This document shows, in pieces, positions 16,032 through 24,200 of a stretch of 41,785 nucleotides of DNA (within the stretch, counting starts at the first letter, position 1; the number at the start of each line of letters is the position of its first letter). A program made the translations under genes and the position numbers. This DNA is from Flavobacteriales bacterium (GTDB taxonomy: Bacteria; Bacteroidota; Bacteroidia; Flavobacteriales_F; PHOS-HE28): assembly GCA_013360395.1 (NCBI GenBank), contig JABWBQ010000025.1, positions 1-41,785 on the forward strand. Reading direction: 5' to 3'. The notes below the pieces were generated by a model. The model was not told the origin of the DNA. It made no database searches and saw nothing but the letters and a program-made list of their open reading frames with translations.

Positions 16032-19000
16032 ATGCACCGTAAACTGCTGGCCCTGGCCGCTTTGGCAACGCTCTCCTGGCAGGAGGCGAAAGCCACCCAC
16101 GTATCCGGAGGGGAGATCATCTACGAATGCCTGGGCAACGGGGAGTACCAATTCACGCTGATCGTCTATCGCGACTGCTTCGGCACCACGCTGGGCACCT
16201 CCTACGACCTGACCTTGGAGAGCCCCTGCGGCAACCAGACCGTGACGGTGACGCAGGAGAGCTTCACCGAGGTCAGCCAGCTCTGCCCCGAGGAATTGCC
16301 CAACAGCACCTGTAACGGGGGCAACCTGCCCGGCTTGGAGCAGTACATCTTCACGGGCACGGCCACGGTACCGCCCTGCGACTTCTGGACCGTGTCCTGG
16401 TCGCTGTGCTGCCGCAACGACGCCATCGTCAACCTTCAGCAGCCCGGCAACGTGGAGGGGTACATCGAGACCACCTTCAACAATGCGGATTATCCCTGCG
16501 AGGATTCGCCGGTGTTCACCAGCGCGCCCATTCCCTATGTGTGCCTCAACCAGCCGGTGATCTACAGCTACGGCGTGTACGACCCCAACGGCGACAGCCT
16601 CAGCTATGCCCTCAGCCCGGCGCTTGACATGGGCGGTGTGCCCATCGGCTACGTGTTCCCCTATTCGCCCAACGAGCCCATCACCGGCCTCACCCTCGAC
16701 CCGGTCACCGGCCTGCTCACCTTCACGCCGAACGCGGTGGGCAACTTCGTGGTGGTGGTGATCGTGACCCAGTACGATGAGGACGGCAACGTGATCGGCA
16801 CGGTAATGCGCGACATGCAGTTCGTGGTGATCCCCTGCACCAACCAGGCGCCCGACCCCAACTATTGCATCACCAACTTCTCGGGCACGGCCGTGCAGGT
16901 GAGCTGTTCGGGGATCGAACTGTGCGAGTCGGATAACTTCTGCTTCGATGTGGTGATCAGCGACCCGGACCTGGGCGACACCCTCGCTGTGGAGAGCAAC
17001 GTACAGCAGAACCTGCCGGGCTCCACCATTTCGTGGACGGGCACCAACCCGGTGACCGTATCCGTGTGCTGGACCGCCCAGCCGGGCAACAACGGCTTCT
17101 ATCCGTTCACCATCACCGTGGAGGACCAGAACTGCCCGATCAGCGCGTTCCAGACTTACGTCTTCAACACGAACGTGCTGCAACGCACCTCGGCCGGCCC
17201 GGACCAGACGATCTGCGGTCCGCAGGTGGCCGAGATCGAGGCCGAAGGCGGGGCCAACTTCGTGTGGTCCATCCTGCCGGGTGGCGACCCGATCACTCCG
17301 CAGAACTTCATCTGCCTCGATCCGCCGTTCTGCTCGGAGGTCATCGCCGACCCCAACAGCACCACCACCTATGTGGTCGTCAGCGACCTGGCCGGCTCCT
17401 GCATCAATTCCGATACGGTCACCGTGTTCGTGGTGAGCGACTTCACCTTCGCCATCACCCAGAGCGACGATACGCTGTGCCTCGGTGAGACGGCCCAGAT
17501 CAACGTGACCACCAACCCGGGTGTGCCGGGCTACACCTTTGAATGGAGCCCTTCGCTCGGGCTCTCGGACGACGATATCGCCAACCCCATCGCGGGCTAC
17601 AGCCAGCCGGGCACCTACGAGTACACCGTGGAGGTCACCAGCCCCGACGGTTGTGTGAAGCAGGATTCGAGCCTGTCGCTGGTGGTGCTTCCCGGCTTCG
17701 TGCCGGACTTCACCGTCACGGTGGCCGATGATTCCTTCTGCGAAGGGCAGGGCACCACCTTCACCGTGGAGATCGACAACTCCCCGCCCACGTACTGCGG
17801 CCAGAACTTCGGCGGATGCACCTCGGGCATCGTGGCCGACTTCGAGCTGGGCACCGGCACTGTGCAGGGCACCACCACCTCGTGGCCCGCGCCCTTCGGC
17901 AACTGGTACAACAGCGCCAAGCACCAAGTGCTCATCCGCGCCAGCGAACTGGTCGCCCTGGGCTTCACGGGCGGTACCATCAACGAGCTGGCCCTCAACG
18001 TGGCGGCGGTCAACGGCCTCTCGACCTATCCGGACTGGCAGATCCACATGGGTTGCACCACCCTGGATTCGCTGAACGTCGACCAGGGCTTCGTCACCGG
18101 CCTCTTCCCGGTGTTCGGCCCCACCGATGTGCCCATCACCGTCGGCTGGAACACCTTCGCCCTGAACCCGGGCTTCAACTGGGACGGCGTGTCCAACATC
18201 ATCGTGGAGTTCTGCTTCAGCAACTACCCGAACGGCTTCAGCCAGAACTCGCCCACGCTGGCCACCAACACTGGATACACCTCGGTGCTCTATCACTACA
18301 CGGATGGGGCCAACCTGTGCGACACGATCCCGCCGGCCTTCTTCAACCAGGGTGAGAGCACCGAGCGCCCCAACATGCGCTTCCGCGTCTGCGCCGGGGT
18401 GAACGAGGACCTGCTCAGCTACACCTGGTCGCCCACCGTGGGCCTTTCCGACCCGAACGGCGCCGTGACCGATGTGGTGCCCGTGACCTCCCCGGCCACG
18501 TACACGGTGACCGTGGGCGACCCCGGTCTGGGCTGCTACGGGACGGCATCGGTGACCACCACCTGGGACCCGCCGGCCGACGTGAGCTTCGTGCCCATGC
18601 CCAACGAGGGTGTGGCGCCGCTGGATGTGTTCTTCGACAACACTTCCTCGGGCAACGTGGTGTCCTTCACCTGGAACTTCGGCGACACCACCGGCACCTC
18701 CACCGAGTTCGAGCCTTCGTACGTCTTCAACGAGCCCGGCGTGTACGTCATCACCCTCAACGGGGTGAGCGACCAGGGCTGCACCGGCTTCTACCAGGAC
18801 ACGGTGATCGTGCTGCCCGACCCCATCGTGGTCATCCCCAACGTGTTCAGCCCCAACGGCGACGGCAACAACGATGCCTTCGAGTATGCCGACCTGCGCG
18901 GTTGGAAGAGCGTGGAAATGACGATCTACGACCGGTGGGGCACCAAGGTGCATACCGCGCCGCAGACCACGAACAACAAGGTGATCTGGAAGCCGGCCTC

Positions 19001-19097
19001 CAACATCTCGGAGGGCACCTACTATTTCGTGTTCGTCGGAACGGGCAACGACGGTTCCGAGGTGAAACATCAAGGCCACATCACCCTGCTGCGGTGA
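16032..19097 (+). CDS. Large secreted protein with PKD-like and gliding-motility-type C-terminal domain (T9SS substrate)
   Basis: 1021 residues. The signal peptide MHRKLLALAALATLSWQEAKA is followed by THVSGGEIIYECLGNGEYQF, a start common among Bacteroidota surface proteins. Residues about 21-290 are a Cys-containing beta region (CCRNDAIVNL, GDSLSYALSPAL). About 385-560 are Ig-like repeats (SAGPDQTICG; SDTVTVFVV). About 587-788 is a distinct module with many aromatic residues (PFGNWYNSAKHQ, FNWDGVSNIIVEFCFSNY). About 850-925 is a PKD domain (FTWNFGDTTGTS). About 935-1021 is the CHU_C/gliding-motility C-terminal domain, with VFSPNGDGNNDAFEY, MTIYDRWGTKVH and SEGTYYFVF. That domain type is a T9SS sorting signal, so cell-surface attachment or release is expected. 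No catalytic motif is visible; an adhesin-like role is inferred. A strong terminator follows. Confidence 0.92.
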   Translation: MHRKLLALAALATLSWQEAKATHVSGGEIIYECLGNGEYQFTLIVYRDCFGTTLGTSYDLTLESPCGNQTVTVTQESFTEVSQLCPEELPNSTCNGGNLPGLEQYIFTGTATVPPCDFWTVSWSLCCRNDAIVNLQQPGNVEGYIETTFNNADYPCEDSPVFTSAPIPYVCLNQPVIYSYGVYDPNGDSLSYALSPALDMGGVPIGYVFPYSPNEPITGLTLDPVTGLLTFTPNAVGNFVVVVIVTQYDEDGNVIGTVMRDMQFVVIPCTNQAPDPNYCITNFSGTAVQVSCSGIELCESDNFCFDVVISDPDLGDTLAVESNVQQNLPGSTISWTGTNPVTVSVCWTAQPGNNGFYPFTITVEDQNCPISAFQTYVFNTNVLQRTSAGPDQTICGPQVAEIEAEGGANFVWSILPGGDPITPQNFICLDPPFCSEVIADPNSTTTYVVVSDLAGSCINSDTVTVFVVSDFTFAITQSDDTLCLGETAQINVTTNPGVPGYTFEWSPSLGLSDDDIANPIAGYSQPGTYEYTVEVTSPDGCVKQDSSLSLVVLPGFVPDFTVTVADDSFCEGQGTTFTVEIDNSPPTYCGQNFGGCTSGIVADFELGTGTVQGTTTSWPAPFGNWYNSAKHQVLIRASELVALGFTGGTINELALNVAAVNGLSTYPDWQIHMGCTTLDSLNVDQGFVTGLFPVFGPTDVPITVGWNTFALNPGFNWDGVSNIIVEFCFSNYPNGFSQNSPTLATNTGYTSVLYHYTDGANLCDTIPPAFFNQGESTERPNMRFRVCAGVNEDLLSYTWSPTVGLSDPNGAVTDVVPVTSPATYTVTVGDPGLGCYGTASVTTTWDPPADVSFVPMPNEGVAPLDVFFDNTSSGNVVSFTWNFGDTTGTSTEFEPSYVFNEPGVYVITLNGVSDQGCTGFYQDTVIVLPDPIVVIPNVFSPNGDGNNDAFEYADLRGWKSVEMTIYDRWGTKVHTAPQTTNNKVIWKPASNISEGTYYFVFVGTGNDGSEVKHQGHITLLR

Positions 19098-19114
19098 TGC
19101 GCGCTCTCTGATCC

Positions 19115-19146
19115 GCAAGGGGCCCGCACGGGCCCCTTGCTTTTTT
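19115..19146 (+). terminator. Rho-independent terminator after the CHU_C-type protein
   Basis: GCAAGGGGCCCG (19115-19126) pairs perfectly with CGGGCCCCTTGC (19129-19140), directly followed by TTTTTT (19141-19146). It is 18 nt after the stop codon. This is the most canonical intrinsic terminator in the window. Confidence 0.92.
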
Positions 19147-19177
19147 GGGCGGGTGGCTTCGCTTCTGCCTATTTTGG
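19144..19177 (+). promoter_or_regulatory. Putative -33/-7 promoter (TTTG, TATTTTGG) for the secreted protease
   Basis: TATTTTGG at 19170-19177 resembles TAnnTTTG, and TTTG at 19144-19147 lies 22 nt upstream, about the -33 position. The TTTG is built from the T-tract of the preceding terminator. The -7 element ends only 3 nt before the ATG at 19181, so the transcript would be nearly leaderless, or translation starts at the ATG at 19208. Confidence 0.5.
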
Positions 19178-19180
19178 GGC

Positions 19181-20812
19181 ATGCTGCACAAGTTCCCCGC
19201 CCGGGTCATGGCCTTCGCCGTGATGTTGCTGGCCGTGGTTCGTTGGGGACCCGGGCTCCAGGCCCAGGATGACGGGGAACAGGCCGCCATGCCCACCGTG
19301 ACCGCATTGCCCTTCGTGGAGGCCGAGGCCCTCGCCATGGACAGTGCAGGGCACCTCCTTGGCCTGCCGCCGGCCTACGGCATGGTGCTTACCGTGGACC
19401 CTGCTTCGCGTTCGACCGACCTGCGCAGCGCCCGGATCTGCTCCGAAGGAGCGTTGGCCGTGGAGCCCTTCCTGGTGGATGTTCGCCTCGCCCCCGGGGA
19501 GCGCTTGCTCCTGCGGGATGACCGGAACATGGCGGTCCTTTGGAGCATCACGGCGCAGGAGGTGGCGGCCAACGGCCGGGTGGCCCTGCCGCCGGCGCCC
19601 GGCCCCTGCTGCGTCGTCGAGATCGTCGGCGCGCACGCGGGACTTCCGCAGGGGGCGTTCACCGTGGCCGAATTGGGCCACACCTACCGCGGAGAAGCCG
19701 CGTGGAAGGCCGACGCCTGCGAGGTGGATGTGAACTGCACCGAGGGCCAGGCCTGGACCGACCAGCGCGATGCCGTGGTGCGGGTGGGCGTGCGTGCCAA
19801 CGGGGCGCTGCTTTGGTGCACCGGCACCCTGATGAACAACACCGCACAGGACTGCCGGCCCTTCATTCTCACGGCCCTGCACTGCGGCATCAACTCCACG
19901 CCATCGGACCTGCAGGACTACAAGTTCTACTTCGGCTACCAGCGCACTGGTTGCGGCACCGGACCGGCCGATCTCAGCAAGGTCCTCACCGGTTGCCACC
20001 GCCGGGCGGACAGCAACGACGGCGGCCTCAACGGTTCGGACTTCTTGTTACTGGAGGCCTACAACGCGGTGCCCCCCGGTTTCGATCCTTACTGGGCCGG
20101 CTGGGATGCGTCCGGGGCGCCGTGCAACAGCGGTGTCACCATTCATCACCCCACCGGGAGCGAGAAGAAGGTGAGCACCTTCGCCATGAACCTGCTCACT
20201 TCCCAGTGGATCGCCGGCGGACCGTACAGCCACTGGTACGTGAAGTGGACCGGCACCGCCAACGGGCACGGCGTCACCGAGCCCGGATCATCGGGCGCAC
20301 CGCTGATCGACGGCGCGGGCCGTGTGATCGGCACACTGAGCGGGGGCACCAGCTGCTGCGTGGAAGATGGCTGCAACCTGCCGGGCTCCGGACCCAACGC
20401 GCCGGATTACTACGGGAAGATGAGCTTCCACTGGACACAGAACCCGAACACCGCGGCCCAGAAGCTCAAAGCATGGCTTGATCCGTTGGACCTCGGCGTA
20501 CCGGTGCTGGACGGGGCGCGTTCACCGTGCGCCATCGGCCTGGCCGAGCAATGGGATCGGGAGCCGCGGCTCTTCCCGGTGCCCGCCTCCGATCGTCTGG
20601 TGGTGGAGTGGGGGACCGCGGAGGATGTCGTGGTGACGCTCCACGCCATGGACGGTCGCTTGGTGCGGCGGGTCCCGGCACGCGGACGCGCCGAGCTGAC
20701 CGTGGCGGACCTGCCCGCGGGCAGCTACGCGCTGGTCCTCACCCGGCCCGATGGCGCGCGGTGGTCGCGCCGCGTGGTGCTGCTCGGTGCATCAACGGAA
20801 AAGGCGCCCTGA
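19181..20812 (+). CDS. Secreted lysyl-endopeptidase-like serine protease with C-terminal sorting domain
   Basis: 543 residues from the ATG at 19181; an ATG at 19208 is an alternative. The first start gives a signal peptide with a basic n-region (MLHKFPARVMAFAVMLLAVV, then GPGLQAQ). Residues about 35-190 are a pro-region. The S1-type fold has His234 in LTALHCG, Asp287 in NGSDFLLLEA and Ser371 in EPGSSGAPLID. The surrounding Cys residues (CTGTL, DCRPFI, CCVEDGC) resemble Achromobacter lysyl endopeptidase relatives; cleavage after Lys is inferred only from that resemblance. The last about 85 residues (LFPVPASDRLVVEW, HAMDGRLVRRV, LPAGSYALVL) match a T9SS type-A sorting domain, so export to the surface or medium is likely. 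Its stop codon sits in the loop of a hairpin. Confidence 0.88.
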   Translation: MLHKFPARVMAFAVMLLAVVRWGPGLQAQDDGEQAAMPTVTALPFVEAEALAMDSAGHLLGLPPAYGMVLTVDPASRSTDLRSARICSEGALAVEPFLVDVRLAPGERLLLRDDRNMAVLWSITAQEVAANGRVALPPAPGPCCVVEIVGAHAGLPQGAFTVAELGHTYRGEAAWKADACEVDVNCTEGQAWTDQRDAVVRVGVRANGALLWCTGTLMNNTAQDCRPFILTALHCGINSTPSDLQDYKFYFGYQRTGCGTGPADLSKVLTGCHRRADSNDGGLNGSDFLLLEAYNAVPPGFDPYWAGWDASGAPCNSGVTIHHPTGSEKKVSTFAMNLLTSQWIAGGPYSHWYVKWTGTANGHGVTEPGSSGAPLIDGAGRVIGTLSGGTSCCVEDGCNLPGSGPNAPDYYGKMSFHWTQNPNTAAQKLKAWLDPLDLGVPVLDGARSPCAIGLAEQWDREPRLFPVPASDRLVVEWGTAEDVVVTLHAMDGRLVRRVPARGRAELTVADLPAGSYALVLTRPDGARWSRRVVLLGASTEKAP

Positions 20813-20823
20813 GGCGCCTTTCC
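20797..20823. terminator. Hairpin terminator whose loop contains the protease stop codon
   Basis: AAGGCGCC (20801-20808), loop CTGA, GGCGCCTT (20813-20820), with flanking GGAA/TTCC giving partial extension. The protease stop TGA is 20810-20812, inside the loop. The convergent small gene ends at 20848, so it may serve both strands. Confidence 0.7.
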
Positions 20824-20847
20824 GGCCGGCTTCGGGGAAGCCTGTTA

Positions 20848-21165
20848 TCACTTGAGGAGCTTCACCTTGCGGCCGCTGCTGCGGTACTTGGCCTCCATCT
20901 CGGCACGCGACCGTTGGGCGTCCTCCATGCTGGCCACACGCACCACCTGCCAGCGCCCGGCGGGCACCGTGGTGGGAAGCTGGCCGAAACGTTCGAGCAC
21001 CGCCGCGTTGGAGAGGTCGGCCTCCACGGCGACAGGCTGGGAGAGCACGACCTGACCGCCCCGCTCATCGCCCACGAGGAAGGCGGCGGTGACGGGCTGC
21101 TGCGCACGGGCGGCGACGCTGAGGAGGGCGCAGGCGGCGCCGAGGACGAGGTGGCGAAGGTTCAT
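20848..21165 (-). CDS. Small secreted protein, possibly with a SPOR-like fold
   Basis: 105 residues. The signal peptide MNLRHLVLGAACALLSVAARA is followed by a mature chain of about 83 residues. The second half (GRWQVVRVASMEDAQRSR, YRSSGRKVKLLK) has the strand-helix-strand look of a SPOR-type domain: a Q-x-x-V-A-S strand, an acidic/Arg helix and a final basic strand. The identity is not secure and no function is claimed. It lies 44 bp downstream of the alpha-2-macroglobulin gene on the same strand. TAACATTG (21185-21192) may be a weak -7 element, 19 nt from the ATG, so co-transcription and independent expression are both possible. Confidence 0.7.
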   Translation of the reverse strand: MNLRHLVLGAACALLSVAARAQQPVTAAFLVGDERGGQVVLSQPVAVEADLSNAAVLERFGQLPTTVPAGRWQVVRVASMEDAQRSRAEMEAKYRSSGRKVKLLK

Positions 21166-21184
21166 GGGCCGGGGTTTGTTCCTG

Positions 21185-21192
21185 CAATGTTA
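21185..21192 (-). promoter_or_regulatory. Weak putative -7 element (TAACATTG) for the small secreted protein
   Basis: TAACATTG on the minus strand is one base from TAnnTTTG and ends 19 nt before the ATG at 21165, the same spacing as at several other genes in the window. Confidence 0.3.
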
Positions 21193-21209
21193 CGCAACCG
21201 CCGCCACGC

Positions 21210-24200
21210 TCACCGGGCCGCACGGGGTTCGGCGCCCGGCGCGAGCACCTCCACGGTGCCCCCTTGGGCACGCGCGTGGATGCGCGCGTCGTACATGGCC
21301 TCCACCTGGGCGCCGGGGGCATGGTAGCGCCCGGCATACGCCGCCGTGAGGCGCAGGTGGAACACGGCACGCTGCCCGCGGGCCAGGTCGAAGTAGGTCA
21401 GCACACGGTCGTCCCGGATGTCCTGGTAGCTGTACGGGCTGTCCGGCAGGACATGCTCCATCCCTTCGAGGCGGGCGTTGCGCACCTCCCAACCGGACGG
21501 GAACACCTGCGTCAACGCCAGGTTGGGGTACACGGCCTCGGTGCCGGTATGCGCCACCTCCACCTTCACCAGCATGTCCGTGCCTTGGGAGAGCAGCGCC
21601 GGGTCCAGCGGTGTCCCGTCCAGCCGGGTGAACACCGTTCGGATGGAAAGACCGTTGGACGAGGCGGCCTCCACGCCCTGGGCAGGGGTGCCCGTGCGCG
21701 TGATGCGGGTGAAGACCATGCCGGTGCCGCGGTTGTGCACCTGCACATGATGCGGGCTGTCGGGGGCGTCCAGGACCGTTCGCCAGATGGACCGCGCGCT
21801 CTTGACGGTGATGGGCTTGCCGTCGATGTCGATCGTGAGGTCGAGCCCGGTGGCCTGGCCGTTCGCTTCTGTGAACCGTGCAACGGCCAGCAGGCCGAAG
21901 GCCGTGCCCTGGGTGCTGAGCCATTGGTCGCTGCCGAGGCGGCTTGCGATGCGCTGGACGACAGGGCCGGCCTCGGCGAGGCGGCCGGTGCGCAGCAGGC
22001 ACAAGGCGATCAAGGCCTCGTCGCGGATGGCGCTGCCGTACGTGCCGCCGAGTTCCGCGTAGTCCGCAAGCGTCGCCGGGGGGCCTGTGATCAGTGCGGA
22101 GGCGGCGTCCGGGCGGCCCAGCTCCGCATAGGCCGCAGCCAGGGTCCAGCGGGCCATGGGGTCGAGCGCCGGCAGCACCCGCAGGCGGTTCATGGCGGCG
22201 GGCTCTGCGGCACCGGCCACCGCCAGGGCCAGCAGACGGTAAGCCTGCACAAAGGCCGATCGGGCATCGTTCTGCGGCGACCAGGACCGGGCGGCCCGGC
22301 GTTCGGCGTTTGTCCAGGCACTGCGCATGGCGCCGGGCACGGCATGGCCCGCCTTGGCAGCCTCCACCAGGAAGTGACCGGCATAGATGCTGGCCCAGTC
22401 GTCGGTGCTGGCACCACCGGGCCATGGGGCGAAACGGCCATCGCCCCGCTGGAAGGCGCCAAGTTTGCCCACCGCCGTCATCACGTTCGCCCGGGATGCC
22501 TCCTTCGCGGCGGGAGAGAGATCCACCAGGCCGGCGAGATAGAGCTGCGGGAAGGCCTTGGAGACCGTCTGTTCCAGGCATCCGTGAGGATAGCCGAGCA
22601 GTTCACCCAGGCGGCGCTCCAGGCCGAGCGGTGGCAGCCCGGAGACCTCGACCACCGCCCTGTTGGTGCCCGGCACACCGGCCGGGGCCACGGCCAAGGC
22701 CACCTGACCACCGGCCGACACCGTGCCGTCCTCCGACCGGGTGATCGGCAACATGGGCGACCGAACACCGATGTCGATGGTCGCGGTGGCGCGTTCTTGT
22801 CCCGAGCGCGCGCTGACCTTCACCTGCGCGGCACCGATGCGGTCCTGCGCCCGCAGCCGGAACCGCAGCACCTGCTCGCCGATCCCCTCGGAACGCAAGG
22901 TGCGCTCCATGGCGCCATCGCCGGTCACCGCACCGGAGAGCTCCACCTTCACCGCCACATCGCGGGCGGCCTTGTCCATCACGAACACGGTCACAGGCAG
23001 GTCCACGGTCTCCCCAGGCCCCAGCACGCGGGGCAGGGTGGCCAGCACCATCAGCGGCTGGCGCACGGGTACGGTGCGTTCGGCGTTGCCGTAGGCCCCG
23101 TCAGGGTGGCTGGCCACCACCATCAGGCGCACGCTGCCCACGTAGTTGTCGATGGTGAAGCGGTGGGTGCCCCGCTGGCCGGGGCCCAATGCCAAGGGGC
23201 CGGCATGCAGCACCACCGGCTTGAACCGGCCGATGCGGCTTGGGTCCATCGGGCCGCCGCCATCGCTGCCCCCGACGGCCAGCACACGACCGGCCTCCAC
23301 CCCGAAGGCGCCGATCACCTGGTCGTAGAGGTCGAAGCTGTGCACGCCGAGCGCCTCACGGGCGTACATGGCGGCCCAGGGGTCGGGTGTGCGGAAGCGC
23401 GTGAGGTCAAGCAGGCCCTCGTCCACCGCATAGAGCATGTAGTTCATCGCGCGACCGCCCTGTTCGGCCACGGTGATCGTGAACTCGCGACCCGGCTTGA
23501 TCTCCGCCGGGGCATCGATCACCGGCTGCAACCGGGTGCCGGGGTCCTCCACGGCGATGGGCACCACACCGCGGAGCCGGATGGGCAGGTCGTTGGCCAC
23601 CTCGCCATGGGGTTGCAGCAGGGTGACATGGGCGTAGATGTTGGGCAGCATGGCGGCCGTGACCTTGAAGCGGTGCACGGTGGTGCCTTCCTTCAATGCG
23701 ATCCGCTCGATGGCCAGCACGCGGTGGCCGTTCTCCAGGCTCACGATGGCGCTGCCTTGCTGCGGGGACGGGATGGTGAGCTGCACTTCGTCGCCCGGCG
23801 CGCAGGTGGTCCGGTCGGCACGGAGGTCCAGCCTTGTCGCCGCCGGGTCCCTGCCTGGTCCGGTGCCGGCATCGTCCGCTGCACCGTAGTGCACCGAGGC
23901 CACGGCCACATGCCCGCTGGCGGGATCTTCCACACGCACCAGGTGCCGGCCCCGGGCAGTGGGCTCCACGCGGATGTCCGCCACGGCCCGCCCCCGGTTG
24001 TCGGTGCGCACCAGTTGGGAGGAGACCTCGCGCAGCCCCTCACCGGTCCTGCCGCTCGTGGGTCCGTCCATGGCGCCCTGCCACCAACGCTCTTCGTCCA
24101 CCTGCAGCACCTGCACGTTCAAGGGGTGGTCGGCCACGGGCTTCCCGGTGCCGTCCACGCCCACCAGCTCGAAACGGTGGGTGCGGCCGGGGACGTAGTT

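Noticed and set aside
14925-19118. A 4.2-kb minus-strand open frame opposite the CHU_C-type protein
   Set aside because: It runs across the divergent promoter region and into pbpC in another frame; the plus strand has the signal peptide and domain evidence.
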